Below are positions 8,223-17,234 of a stretch of DNA of 64,000 nucleotides, piece by piece (position 1 is the first letter of the stretch; each line of letters opens with the position of its first letter). Both the position numbers and the translations under genes were made by a program. The notes beneath the pieces were generated by a model, which was not told where the DNA came from, did not search any database, and saw nothing but the letters and a program-made list of their open reading frames with translations. Where the stretch lies: assembly GCA_029569255.1 (NCBI GenBank), contig JAKQUO010000042.1:1-64000 (forward strand), written 5' to 3'. This DNA comes from Acidobacteriota bacterium (lineage in GTDB: Bacteria > Acidobacteriota > Aminicenantia > Aminicenantales > Saccharicenantaceae).

Positions 8223-8234
8223 GTTCGGGTCAGA

Positions 8235-9161
8235 ATGGCCAAGAAACACCTGTCGGTCATCATCGTCCCCCATACGAAGACGAACACCCGCACCCTTTGC
8301 TTCAGCCGCCGGGCCCTGAGGGCCCTGGCCGTCGGGGGAGCGGTCCTCGGCCTGGCCCTGGCCGCCGTCCTGGCCGACTATGTCCGGATGAGCGTCATCC
8401 GGGGCCGCTACAGGGCCCTCAAGGCGGAGGCGGCCCAGCAGAGGACGACCATCGCCACTTACGAGCAGTCCATCAGCGCGCTGCGGTCGACCATCTCCCA
8501 TTTCGAGGCCTACACGAAGAAGCTCAACGTCATGGCCGGCCTGAAGTCGCCCGAGGTCCTGACCGCCCCGGCCGGGGTCGGGGGCGGCGAACCCGACCGG
8601 GAGGAAGAGCCCGTCCCCGAGGCCGACCCCGGCCAGGGCGCCGTCGCGGGCGGCCCGCTGGTCCTGTCGCCGGGGACCGTCCAGAACCTGAACCAGAAGG
8701 CCCTCAGCATCGAATCCAACCTCAACAGCCTTCTGAGCTTTTTCGAGAGTGACTCCCTCCGCCTGGCCACGACGCCCTCGATCATGCCGACGGCCGGCTG
8801 GATGAGCTCCGTTTTCGGCCACAGGACCGACCCCTTCACCGGGGCCTGGACGATGCACTACGGCATCGACATCTCGACGAACCCCGGCAACCCCATCATG
8901 GCCACCGCCGACGGCATCGTCATCAAGGTTCAGACGGACAAGTACCTCGGCAAGAACGTCACCATCAGCCACGGCAACGGCTTCACCACCATCTACGGCC
9001 ACATGAGCAAGTTCGCCGTCAAGGCGGGCCAGAAGGTCAAGAGGCGCGACGTCATCGGATACATCGGCCAGACCGGCAAGGCCGCCGGGCCCCACGTCCA
9101 CTACGAGGTCTGGAGGGACGGCCGGCGGGTCGATCCGCGCAGCTACCTCCTCGAAGAGTAG
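8235..9161 (+). CDS. Membrane-anchored M23 peptidase (peptidoglycan hydrolase or its regulator)
   Basis: This 308-residue protein has a short basic N-terminus, a membrane segment (about 25-47), a helical coiled-coil stretch (50-100), a Pro/Glu-rich linker and a C-terminal M23 (LytM) domain. Zinc ligands are His208, Asp212 (HYGID) and His289 in HVHYE, so the site looks complete. It should cut peptide cross-links in the periplasm during growth or division. I start it at the ATG at 8235 (MAKKHLS): the frame stays open upstream, but that part is the promoter. No Shine-Dalgarno sequence is visible, which fits a nearly leaderless mRNA. Confidence 0.9.
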   Translation: MAKKHLSVIIVPHTKTNTRTLCFSRRALRALAVGGAVLGLALAAVLADYVRMSVIRGRYRALKAEAAQQRTTIATYEQSISALRSTISHFEAYTKKLNVMAGLKSPEVLTAPAGVGGGEPDREEEPVPEADPGQGAVAGGPLVLSPGTVQNLNQKALSIESNLNSLLSFFESDSLRLATTPSIMPTAGWMSSVFGHRTDPFTGAWTMHYGIDISTNPGNPIMATADGIVIKVQTDKYLGKNVTISHGNGFTTIYGHMSKFAVKAGQKVKRRDVIGYIGQTGKAAGPHVHYEVWRDGRRVDPRSYLLEE

Positions 9162-9170
9162 CTTTTCCCT

Positions 9171-10109
9171 TCAGCTTCCCAGACAGTCGCCGGGGGAGAG
9201 CCTTGTCCCGAGGGAGAAGGCGTGGGCGGACATGGCCCCGCGGCCCGCGGGACGGACCGTCTCGACGAGGAAGACCGTGCCGCCCCCGCAGGCGACGGCC
9301 AGGCCGTCCTTGCCGGCGGCGACGATCCGGCCCGGGGCCGCCTCTCCGGCGGCCGGGCCTTCGAGGGCCCGGCCCCGGAGCAGGTTGATCCTCTTCCCTC
9401 CGAAGAAGGTGAAGACGCCCGGCCGGTCGGCCAGGGCCAGGATCCGGCGGTCGACGGCGGCGGCCGTCTCCGTCCAGGCGACGCGCCCGTCCTCCTTGCG
9501 GACCTTGGGGGCGAGAGAGGCCGCGGCGTCGTCCTGGGGGAGGCGCGGGACCGTGTCGATCGCGGCCAGGGTCCTGACGAGGAGGCCGGCCCCGACGGCG
9601 GCCAGGCGGCCTTCGAGGGCGGCGGCGGATTCACGGGGCCGGACGGCCACGGGCTCCCGGGCCAGGATGTCGCCCTCGTCCATGCGGTCGTCGAGCTCGA
9701 TGACGGTCACGCCCGTCTCCGGGTCGCCGTTGAGGACGGTCCACTGGACGGGGGCGGCCCCGCGGTACTTGGGCAGCAGCGAGAAGTGGACGTTCAGGGA
9801 ATGATAGCGGGGCGGGTAGTGGATGTCGCGAGGGATGATCTGGCCGTAGGCCACGACGACGTGGACATCGGCGGCCGCGGCCCGGATGCGGCCGGCGGTA
9901 GCGGCGTCGGTCCGGATCCGGGCGGATTCGAGGACCGGCAGGCCGCGCCCGGCGGCGAAGGCCCCGACGGCCGAGGGGACCGGCCGGAGGCCGCGGCCGG
10001 CCGGCCTCGCCGGCTGGGTGACGACGAGCTCGACCGAATGGCCGGCCCGGAGCAGGGCCTCGAGGGAGGGGAGGGCGGCCGGCGGGCTGCCGAAGAAGAC
10101 GGTCCTCAT
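9171..10109 (-). CDS. fmt: Methionyl-tRNA formyltransferase
   Basis: This 312-residue cytoplasmic enzyme formylates initiator Met-tRNA with 10-formyl-tetrahydrofolate. The catalytic residues Asn106, His108 and Asp144 sit at the positions known for the E. coli enzyme, with the signature SLLPKYRGAAPVQW between them. The C-terminal tRNA-binding domain is present. The ATG overlaps the def stop as ATGA, so def and fmt form one translationally coupled pair, as in many bacteria. It converges on the M23 gene with only nine bases between the two stops. Confidence 0.96.
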   Translation of the reverse strand: MRTVFFGSPPAALPSLEALLRAGHSVELVVTQPARPAGRGLRPVPSAVGAFAAGRGLPVLESARIRTDAATAGRIRAAAADVHVVVAYGQIIPRDIHYPPRYHSLNVHFSLLPKYRGAAPVQWTVLNGDPETGVTVIELDDRMDEGDILAREPVAVRPRESAAALEGRLAAVGAGLLVRTLAAIDTVPRLPQDDAAASLAPKVRKEDGRVAWTETAAAVDRRILALADRPGVFTFFGGKRINLLRGRALEGPAAGEAAPGRIVAAGKDGLAVACGGGTVFLVETVRPAGRGAMSAHAFSLGTRLSPGDCLGS

Positions 10110-10615
10110 GCTTTCCCGGCGGCGCTTTTCCTGAGCTTCTTCCTGATGATGGCCCTTTTGAGGGGAGAGAGCTTCTCGACGAAGAGGATGCCGTCGAGGT
10201 GGTCGATCTCGTGGCAGAGGGCCCGGGCCAGGAGGTCCTCGCCCTCGATCTCCACCGGGCGGCCCTCGAGGTCGAGGCCCCGGACCTTGACCCGGAAGGG
10301 CCGGACGACCTTTTCCCGGATATCGGGGACCGACAGGCAGCCTTCCTCGCAGACCGCTTCGCCCTCCGAGGCCGTGATCTCCGGGTTGACCAGGACGTGG
10401 AGCTGGCTCTCGTCCTCGCCGACCGAGAGGTCGACGACGATGACCCTTTTCCCCACCCCGACCTGGGGCGCGGCCAGGCCCAGGCCGGGCGCGGCGTGGA
10501 CGGTCTCGACCATGTCCCGGGCCAGGCGGACGATCGCCTCGTCGACGGCGGCGACCGGCTCCGCTTTGCGGGTCAGGACCGGGTCGCCGATGATGCGGAT
10601 CTCCCGAATGGCCAT
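10106..10615 (-). CDS. def: Peptide deformylase
   Basis: This 169-residue metalloenzyme removes the formyl group from new proteins. All three family motifs are present: GLGLAAPQ (Gln51), EGCLS (Cys93) and HEIDH (His135, Glu136, His139), which bind the metal and do catalysis. It is the first gene of the def-fmt operon, with a promoter at 10634-10663. No strong ribosome site is visible before the ATG. Confidence 0.97.
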   Translation of the reverse strand: MAIREIRIIGDPVLTRKAEPVAAVDEAIVRLARDMVETVHAAPGLGLAAPQVGVGKRVIVVDLSVGEDESQLHVLVNPEITASEGEAVCEEGCLSVPDIREKVVRPFRVKVRGLDLEGRPVEIEGEDLLARALCHEIDHLDGILFVEKLSPLKRAIIRKKLRKSAAGKA

Positions 10616-10633
10616 CGTCCGTGTCCCGCGTCC

Positions 10634-10663
10634 ATTTTAGCCGAAAACCCGCGGGTTCTGCAA
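10634..10663 (-). promoter_or_regulatory. Promoter of def-fmt
   Basis: TTGCAG (10658-10663) and TAAAAT (10634-10639) are 18 bases apart on the minus strand, close to the def ATG at 10615. Confidence 0.5.
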
Positions 10664-10703
10664 AAGTTCCCCGGGGACGTGGACCGCGGCGGCACGGCGA
10701 ATG

Positions 10704-10731
10704 GGGGCATGTCCTCCCAGGACGTGTCCCC
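10704..10731. repeat. REP-like hairpin, GGGGCATGTCCT type
   Basis: GGGGCATGTCCT and AGGACGTGTCCCC-type arms pair around a 3-4 base loop. The arm layout (GGGGACAyGT...ACrTGTCCCC) resembles the palindromes at 1312, 24733, 24774 and 58722, but the inner bases differ. It lies between the def promoter and the 3' end of the OPT transporter gene, with nothing else recognisable in 10664-10798. Confidence 0.55.
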
Positions 10732-10798
10732 GCTCTTGCGCGGCTTCACCCCTCGGGCCTCGCCTCCGAGGGCCGTCTCGATTCGTGAATGATTCAGG

Positions 10799-12844
10799 CT
10801 AGATCACGGCCGACGGAGGGGCGGGCTCGTCGGCCGCGCCCGCGTTCTTGAGCGGGACCTTGATCAGGTAATAGCCGATCAGGGCCAGGACAGCCAGGCC
10901 GCCGACGTAGAGGTCGATCGCGCCGAAGTACTTGCCGCCCTTGAAGATCGCCGGAATGTCGAAACGGACGATGTTCTGGAGGTAGAAGAACTTCCAGGCG
11001 GCCCGGACGAGGCCCATCAGGCCCTCGCCGGCGATCAGGCCGGCCGCGAGGAGGATGCCGACGTTGGTCGTGCGGGCCTGCTGGGCGGGGTTGAACTTCC
11101 TCTTGGCCATGGCCTTGTCCACGAGGCCCTTGAACATGCCGCCGACGAAGATGGCGAACGTCGTCTCGAGGGGCAGGTACATGCCGACGGCGACGAGCAT
11201 GGGCGACTTGACCTGGACCAGGATGAAGGCGAAGCCCATGAGCATGCCGACGATGACGAGCGGCCAGGCCATCTCGCCGCCGACGATGCCCTTGGACAGG
11301 GCGGCCATGAGCCCGGCCTGCGGGGCGGGCAGGTCCTTGCTGCCGAAGGTGAAGGCGCCGTGGAGGAGCATGAGCGGGAAGTACATGACCAGCGAGGCGA
11401 CGAGGATGCCGAAGATGTTGCCGATCTGCATCTTGTAGGGCGTGCCGCCGAGGATGTGCCCGACCTTGAGGTCCTGGAGCATCTCGCCGGCCACGGCCGA
11501 GGAGACGCAGACGACCGCGGCGACCCCGAGCACGGCCGCGACCCCGCTCGTGCCGGTCGCCCCGACGAGGACCATTAGCAGCGCGGCGATGATCAGGGTC
11601 GACAGGGTCAGGCCGGAGATGGGGTTGTTGGACGAGCCGATCGTGCCGACGAGGTTGCCGGAGACGGCGGCGAAGAAGAAGCCGGCGACGGCCATGACCG
11701 CCGCGGCCAGGAGGGCCGAGCCGAACGATTTCGAGAAGGTGTCGTAGACGAAGACCATCAGGACGAAGGTCAGGGCCAGGAGGGCCATGACGGCCTTCAT
11801 GTTCAGGTCCTTCTCGGTCCGGGAGACGGCCTCGGCCTGGCCGGCCGCCTTCTTGACGTCGCCGATGGAGCGCTTGAGGCCGGCGCCGAGGTTCTTGCGC
11901 ATCCTGTAGAGGGTGAAGCCGGCGCCGACGAGCATGCCGCCGACGGCGATCGGCCGGATGATGAACTTCCAGACGTTGGTGACCAGGTCGAGCCAGCTGA
12001 CGTCGGCCGCGGCCGCGCCCGGCCCGTAGAAGAGCGGGATGAGCTGGGGCCCGAGGAAGAACATCAGCAGCGGCGCGAACAGGCCCCAAGCCAGGACGCC
12101 GCCGGCGAAGTTGAGAGAGGCCAGGCGCGGGCCGATGATGTAGCCGACGCCGATGTAGGCCGGGAAGATGCCCGGGCCCGAGACCGCCACGGTCCCGCCG
12201 GCGCCGAGCGTCGGCGAGCTCTCGCCCGCCCCCAGCCGGACGAAGCTCGTGCCGATCCGGCCGACCCTGAGGATGAAGTCCTTGCTGGCCGCGAAGAGCT
12301 GGACGACGCCGAGCGAGTAGAGCAGGGCGCCGAGGCCCATGGCCTGGAAGAGGAACTTCGAGCCCTGGCTGCCCTTCTGGCCGGCCTTGTGGATCTCGGC
12401 CGCGGCCACAGACTCGGGGAAGACCAGGTCGGGATCGGTGACCATGACCCGGCGCAGGAAGGTGACGAAAAGGATGCCGAGGAGGCCGCCGACGAACATC
12501 AGGGCCGTCGACTTGACGTAGGCGTCGAAGGTGTTGAAGTTCCCCCAGGCGCCGGCGATGACGAAGGCCGGGATGGTGAAGATGGCCCCGGCGGCGATCG
12601 ACTCGCCGATCGAGCCGACCGTCCGGGCGATGTTCTCCTCGAGGATCGAGCCCTTCATGATCCTCAGGACGGCCATGCCGATGACCGCGGCCGGATAGGT
12701 CGCGGCGATGGTCATGCCGGCCCGCAGGCCGAGGTAGGCGTTGGCCGCGCCCAGGATGACGGTCAGGACGAGGCCGATGAGGACGGCCCGGAGGGTGAAT
12801 TCCTTCATGTCCGTTTTCTCGGGGACGTAGGGTTGATGGCTCAT
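10799..12844 (-). CDS. OPT-family oligopeptide or metal-chelate transporter
   Basis: This 681-residue inner-membrane protein has about 16 hydrophobic segments spread over its whole length, the usual topology and size of the OPT superfamily. The N-terminal part (ANAYLGLRAGMTIAATYPA) carries the family's NAYLGLkaG signature. Bacterial OPT proteins take up small peptides, peptide conjugates or metal chelates with protons; the substrate is not visible. GGAG precedes the ATG. It is a single-gene unit with its own promoter, back to back with the mreB operon. Confidence 0.9.
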   Translation of the reverse strand: MSHQPYVPEKTDMKEFTLRAVLIGLVLTVILGAANAYLGLRAGMTIAATYPAAVIGMAVLRIMKGSILEENIARTVGSIGESIAAGAIFTIPAFVIAGAWGNFNTFDAYVKSTALMFVGGLLGILFVTFLRRVMVTDPDLVFPESVAAAEIHKAGQKGSQGSKFLFQAMGLGALLYSLGVVQLFAASKDFILRVGRIGTSFVRLGAGESSPTLGAGGTVAVSGPGIFPAYIGVGYIIGPRLASLNFAGGVLAWGLFAPLLMFFLGPQLIPLFYGPGAAAADVSWLDLVTNVWKFIIRPIAVGGMLVGAGFTLYRMRKNLGAGLKRSIGDVKKAAGQAEAVSRTEKDLNMKAVMALLALTFVLMVFVYDTFSKSFGSALLAAAVMAVAGFFFAAVSGNLVGTIGSSNNPISGLTLSTLIIAALLMVLVGATGTSGVAAVLGVAAVVCVSSAVAGEMLQDLKVGHILGGTPYKMQIGNIFGILVASLVMYFPLMLLHGAFTFGSKDLPAPQAGLMAALSKGIVGGEMAWPLVIVGMLMGFAFILVQVKSPMLVAVGMYLPLETTFAIFVGGMFKGLVDKAMAKRKFNPAQQARTTNVGILLAAGLIAGEGLMGLVRAAWKFFYLQNIVRFDIPAIFKGGKYFGAIDLYVGGLAVLALIGYYLIKVPLKNAGAADEPAPPSAVI

Positions 12845-12885
12845 CAGGGGCTCCTTTCCGCGGATGTGCGACTCGGGCGACTAAT

Positions 12886-12915
12886 GGTATATGGGAAGTC
12901 CCGGCGTAAAGTCAA
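12886..12915 (-). promoter_or_regulatory. Promoter of the OPT transporter
   Basis: TTGACT (12910-12915) and TATACC (12886-12891) are 18 bases apart on the minus strand. Confidence 0.5.
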
Positions 12916-12946
12916 GCCGGGCCGTCCCCGCCCCCGGCGGGCCCAG

Positions 12947-12975
12947 TTGCGTCGAGGCCGGAATTGTGCTACAAA
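12947..12975 (+). promoter_or_regulatory. Promoter of the mreB-rodA operon
   Basis: TTGCGT (12947-12952) and TACAAA (12970-12975) are 17 bases apart, 25 bases before the mreB ATG. Both boxes are moderate matches, but position and spacing fit. Confidence 0.5.
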
Positions 12976-13000
12976 GAGCCGGGACGGAGAAAGAGGCAAA

Positions 13001-14032
13001 ATGAGCGTTATCAGCTGGTTGAAGGACAGGCTCTTCTGCGATCTGGCCATCGACCTGGGCACGGCCAACACCCTCGTCTTCCTCAAGGGCAAGGGCATCA
13101 TCGTCCAGGAGCCATCGATCGTCGTCGTCAACAAGTCGAACGGCAAGGTCGAGGCCGTCGGCGCCCGGGCCAAGGAGATGCTGGGCAAGACGCCGGCGAG
13201 CGTCGTGGCCATCAAGCCCATGCGCGACGGCGTCATCGCCGACTTCGAGATCGCCGAGAAGATGCTCGACTTCTTCATCAAGAAGGCCATGGACAACCAC
13301 GGCTTCCTCCTCCGCCCCCGCATCGTCATCGGCATCCCGACGGGGATCACCCAGGTCGAGCGGCGGGCCGTCAAGGACGTGGCCATGCGGGCCAAGGCCT
13401 CCGAGGTCTATCTCATCGAGCAGCCCATGTCGGCCGCGATCGGGGCCGACCTGCCCATCTCCGAGCCGACCGGGAACATGATCGTCGACATCGGCGGGGG
13501 CACGACCGACATCGCCGTCATCTCCCTCGACGGCGTCGTCTTCAACCACAGCATCCGCGTCGCCGGCAACGAGATGGACGACGCCGTCATCCACTACCTC
13601 AAGAAGAAGTACAACCTCCTCATCGGCGAGCGGACGGCCGAGATCGTCAAGATGCAGATCGGGTCGGCCTACCCGCTGGACGAGCCGATGACCATGGAGA
13701 TCAAGGGCCGGGACCTCCGCGAAGGCATCCCGCGGACCATCGTCGTCGACGACCAGGAGATCCGCGAGGCCGTCGAGGAGACCGTGGCGGCCATCGTCAA
13801 CGCCATCCGCATCGCCCTCGAGCGGACGCCGCCCGAGCTCTCGGCCGACATCATCGACCGGGGCATCATCCTGACCGGCGGCGGGGCGCTCCTCAAGAAC
13901 CTGGACAAGCGGATCCGGGAGGAGACGCAGCTGCCCGTGTTCATCACCGAGGACCCCCTGACGACCGTCGTCCTCGGGGCCGGGAAGATGCTCGACGACC
14001 TCGACCTGCTCAAGAAGATCTCCCTCATCTGA
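13001..14032 (+). CDS. mreB: Rod-shape determining protein MreB
   Basis: This 343-residue actin-like ATPase polymerises under the inner membrane and guides side-wall peptidoglycan synthesis. Phosphate motif 1 (DLGTANTLVF, near residue 16), phosphate motif 2 (DIGGGTTDIAV) and the adenosine loop (TGGGALL) are intact. The first residues (MSVISWLKDRLF) form the amphipathic membrane-binding helix, which supports the ATG at 13001 although the frame is open further upstream. AGAGG lies before it. It heads the mreB-mreC-mreD-mrdA-rodA operon. Confidence 0.97.
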   Translation: MSVISWLKDRLFCDLAIDLGTANTLVFLKGKGIIVQEPSIVVVNKSNGKVEAVGARAKEMLGKTPASVVAIKPMRDGVIADFEIAEKMLDFFIKKAMDNHGFLLRPRIVIGIPTGITQVERRAVKDVAMRAKASEVYLIEQPMSAAIGADLPISEPTGNMIVDIGGGTTDIAVISLDGVVFNHSIRVAGNEMDDAVIHYLKKKYNLLIGERTAEIVKMQIGSAYPLDEPMTMEIKGRDLREGIPRTIVVDDQEIREAVEETVAAIVNAIRIALERTPPELSADIIDRGIILTGGGALLKNLDKRIREETQLPVFITEDPLTTVVLGAGKMLDDLDLLKKISLI

Positions 14033-14062
14033 GGGACGAGCCGCCGCGGCGCGGGAGAGCCC

Positions 14063-14902
14063 ATGGCCCTTGGGGAGAAGCGAAGGAGCGCGCTGGTCCT
14101 GGCCGGCCTGGCCCTCTTCCACGTCGTGCTCATCTCCGTCCAGGTGCCGCAGGGGGCCGAGACGTCCGTCTTCGAGCGGGCCGTCTTCTTCGTCACCTCT
14201 CCCGTCCAGCGCCTGGGGGCGGCGGCCGTCAGCGGCGCCGTCTCCGTCTGGCGCGGGTATTTCGACCTCCGCCGTGTCCGCGGGGAGAACGCGGCGCTCA
14301 AGCGCGAGAACTTCTTCCTCCGCCAGGACCTCCGGTTCCTCGAGGACCGCCTGGCCCTCTTCCGCTCGGAGGCCGAGATCGAGGCCTTGCTGAAGGATTT
14401 CCGGGGCACCGTCCTCCCGGCCCGGGTCATCGGCGTCGACAGCGTCAACCCCTATCAGTCCATCGTCATCGACAAGGGCCGCCTGGACGGCGTGGCCAAG
14501 GACATGGCCGTCTGCGACATGACCGGCGCCCTCGTCGGCCGGACGATCGAGCCGGTCAGCCTCAAGGAGGCCATGGTCCAGCTCGTCACGGACAAGGACA
14601 GCAGCGTCGGCGTCGTCTCGGCCGCGGCCCGGCTGACCGGGTCCCTGGCCGGCCGGTCCGGGCCGCGCTGCGAGCTCCGCTACGTCCTGGCCTCGGCCGG
14701 GGGCGGGGAGGCCGGCGAGGAGCTCCTGACGACCGGCACCGACCGCATCTATCCGGCCGGGATCCGGGTCGGCCGCATCGTCGGCATCGAGCCGAACGCG
14801 GCCTCGCCGATCTTCCGGCGGATCGTCGTCGAGCCCTCGTTCCGCTTCAACACCCTCGACATCGTGGCCGTCCTCGCCGCCGGGCCGGGAGACGGCCGAT
14901 GA
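14063..14902 (+). CDS. mreC: Rod-shape determining protein MreC
   Basis: This 279-residue bitopic protein has one membrane segment (about 12-30), a coiled coil (about 70-105) and the periplasmic beta domains of MreC, with VIGVDSVNPYQSIVIDKG as the family core. MreC links MreB filaments to the penicillin-binding protein and RodA on the outer side of the membrane. The stop overlaps the mreD start as ATGA. Confidence 0.93.
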   Translation: MALGEKRRSALVLAGLALFHVVLISVQVPQGAETSVFERAVFFVTSPVQRLGAAAVSGAVSVWRGYFDLRRVRGENAALKRENFFLRQDLRFLEDRLALFRSEAEIEALLKDFRGTVLPARVIGVDSVNPYQSIVIDKGRLDGVAKDMAVCDMTGALVGRTIEPVSLKEAMVQLVTDKDSSVGVVSAAARLTGSLAGRSGPRCELRYVLASAGGGEAGEELLTTGTDRIYPAGIRVGRIVGIEPNAASPIFRRIVVEPSFRFNTLDIVAVLAAGPGDGR

Positions 14903-15402
14903 GAGAGACCGCGGCCAAGGACATCCTGCGGGCCTGCCTGGCGACCCTGGCGGCCGTCCTCGTCTACTCCGTGGCCGGGGCGTCGGGGCCGCGGCTCCTC
15001 GTCGTCTTCAACGCCTTCTCGGTCGTCGTCCTCTATTTCTCGGCCCGCCGGGGCGAGGTCTTCGGGGCCGTCCTGGGGACCCTGTGCGGCCTGGCCCAGG
15101 ACACCTACTCGATGGGCGTCTTCGGCGTCGCCGGCCTGACCAAGACCCTGCTCGGCTTCTGGACCGGCTACATCTCCCGGCGGATCGACGTCGCGCCGCT
15201 CGCCCGCAACGCCCTGTTCCTGCTGGTCATGGCTTTCCTGGAGATGGCCCTCTGGGTCGCCGTCACGGCGGTCGTCAGGCTCGAGACGGTGAACTGGCAC
15301 GGCGGCCTCATCCTCCTCCAGCCGGCCGTCACCGCCGGCGCCGCGGGCCTCCTGGCCGCCGCCGGGCGGCGGGTCGCGGCCCGGCGGGCGCGAGGCGCGT
15401 GA
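14899..15402 (+). CDS. mreD: Rod-shape determining protein MreD
   Basis: This 167-residue integral membrane protein has about five hydrophobic segments and includes GLAQDTYSMGVFGVAGLTKTLLG, of which the GLxQD pattern is typical of MreD. It is poorly conserved as a family, so context carries weight: it sits between mreC (ATGA overlap) and mrdA (TGATG overlap). It is part of the elongasome membrane complex. Confidence 0.88.
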   Translation: MRETAAKDILRACLATLAAVLVYSVAGASGPRLLVVFNAFSVVVLYFSARRGEVFGAVLGTLCGLAQDTYSMGVFGVAGLTKTLLGFWTGYISRRIDVAPLARNALFLLVMAFLEMALWVAVTAVVRLETVNWHGGLILLQPAVTAGAAGLLAAAGRRVAARRARGA

Positions 15403-17234
15403 TGCCGGGCGAGCGGATCTACGAGGACCTCACGCTCGTCCGCCGGCGGGCCCGCGCGGCTTTCTGGACCGTCGCCGCCCTGATCGTCCTCGTCCTGGCC
15501 TACTACTGGAAGGTCCAGGTCTTCGACAACGCGAAATTCGCCCGGATGGCCGAGGCCAACCGGACCCGCATCCGGACGCTCGCGGCGCCGCGCGGCCTCG
15601 TCCTCGACCGGAACCGCGAGATCCTGGCCGACAATCGGGCCTCCTTCAAGGTCTCCCTGGTCCGCGAGCACGTCGGGGACATGGACGCGATGTTCGCGTC
15701 GGTCAGCCGGCTCCTCGGGCTCGACGAGGCCACGCTCCGCGAGCGCGTCGAGCTCCACAAGGACCTGCCCCTCTTCGAGCCCATCGTGGTCGCCGACGGC
15801 CTCGACGCCGACGCCGTCGCCCCCATCGAGAGCCGGCGGCTCGAGCACCCCGAGCTCGTCGTCGAATCGGAGCCCCAGCGGCACTACCCGAAGGGCCGCC
15901 GGGCCGCCCACGTCCTGGGCTACCTGCAGGAGCGGACGGCCGAGGAGCTCCGGGCCGGCGGCGCCAAGCGGATGCGGGCCGGGGAGATGGTCGGCCGGGC
16001 CGGCGTCGAGCGCCAGTACGACGACATCCTGCGCGGCCAGGACGGCTCCGTCGTCGAGGTCGTCGACAGCCTGGGGCGGGTCCAGTACGAACAGGCCCAC
16101 GAGTTCCCCGCCCAGGGGGCGGAGGTTGTCCTGACGCTCGACGACAGGCTCCAGGAGCTGGCCGAGGCGGCCCTCGAAGGGCGCGAGGGCGTCGTCGTCG
16201 CCCTGGCGCCGGATTCGGGCGAGGTCCTGGCCCTGGCCAGCAGCCCGACCTTCGACCCCAACCGGTTCATCACCCGGTTCACGCCGGCCGAATGGCGCGA
16301 TCTCATCAACGACCCCCTCTCGCCGCTCGAGAACCGGGCCATCCGCGGCCTCTACGCCCCCGGCTCGATCTTCAAGCTGGTGATGAGCCTCGGCGGGCTG
16401 GCGGAAGGGTCCATCACCCCGGCCACGACCGTCTACTGCTCCGGCGCGACGCGGATCTACGGCGCCCTCCGCCACTGCTGGTTCGAGCCGGGCCACGGGG
16501 CCATGGACCTCTCGGACGCGATCAAGAACTCCTGCAACATCTACTTCTACAAGCTCGGGCAGAGCATGGACATCGACACGATCGCCGGGGCCGCCCGACG
16601 GCTGGGCCTCGGCCGCGCGACGGGGATCGACCTCGCCGGAGAGAAGGACGGCCTCGTCCCCGACCGGGCCTGGAAAAAGGCGGCCCTCGGCGAGCCCTGG
16701 TTCCCCGGCGAGACGATCTCGGTCGCCATCGGCCAGGGCCAGCTCCAGGTCACCCCGGTCCAGGTCGCCGCCCTGACGGCCGCGATCGCCAGGCGGGGGA
16801 GGCCCGGGCCGGCGCCGCACCTTTTCCGCTCCAGCCCGAAAGTCGACGCGCCGACGGGCCCGGAGGCTCCGGACGGCCCGGCCGCCGCCGCGGCGGCGGA
16901 GCCCCTCCTCCCGGCCTCCGCCTTCGAGAGCGTCATCGCCGGGATGTGGCGGTCGGCCAACGACGGCGGCACGGGGCAGGGCGCCCGCGTCGAGGGGTTC
17001 GACGTCTGCGGCAAGACGGGCTCGACCCAGGTCATGAGCCGGGAGAGCGCCGCCAAGCTGGCCCAGTCCGGCCGCGAGGTCAAGACCCACTCCTGGTTCT
17101 CCGGCTTCGCCCCCCGCGAGCGCCCCCGCCTCGTCGTCACCGTGCTGGTCGAGTACGGCGGGGGCGGCGGGGCCACCGCGGCCCCGGTGGCCGGCCGGAT
17201 CTTCGCCAGGTTCCGGGAGCTCGAGCCGAGATGA
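15402..17234 (+). CDS. mrdA: Penicillin-binding protein 2 (elongasome transpeptidase)
   Basis: This 610-residue class B penicillin-binding protein cross-links peptidoglycan during elongation. It has a membrane anchor (about 22-42), a dimerisation/pedestal domain and a transpeptidase domain. The active-site triad is Ser322-Ile-Phe-Lys325, Ser377-Cys-Asn379 and Lys538-Thr-Gly540. A Pro/Ala-rich low-complexity insert lies around 470-505, just before the last domain part. It is coupled to mreD by TGATG and to rodA by ATGA. RodA supplies the glycan polymerase activity that works with it. Confidence 0.95.
   Translation: MPGERIYEDLTLVRRRARAAFWTVAALIVLVLAYYWKVQVFDNAKFARMAEANRTRIRTLAAPRGLVLDRNREILADNRASFKVSLVREHVGDMDAMFASVSRLLGLDEATLRERVELHKDLPLFEPIVVADGLDADAVAPIESRRLEHPELVVESEPQRHYPKGRRAAHVLGYLQERTAEELRAGGAKRMRAGEMVGRAGVERQYDDILRGQDGSVVEVVDSLGRVQYEQAHEFPAQGAEVVLTLDDRLQELAEAALEGREGVVVALAPDSGEVLALASSPTFDPNRFITRFTPAEWRDLINDPLSPLENRAIRGLYAPGSIFKLVMSLGGLAEGSITPATTVYCSGATRIYGALRHCWFEPGHGAMDLSDAIKNSCNIYFYKLGQSMDIDTIAGAARRLGLGRATGIDLAGEKDGLVPDRAWKKAALGEPWFPGETISVAIGQGQLQVTPVQVAALTAAIARRGRPGPAPHLFRSSPKVDAPTGPEAPDGPAAAAAAEPLLPASAFESVIAGMWRSANDGGTGQGARVEGFDVCGKTGSTQVMSRESAAKLAQSGREVKTHSWFSGFAPRERPRLVVTVLVEYGGGGGATAAPVAGRIFARFRELEPR

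Noticed and set aside
8193-8234. Longer N-terminus for the M23 peptidase
   Set aside because: The extra codons coincide with the TTGACA box and spacer of the promoter, and MAKKHLS gives the usual membrane anchor.
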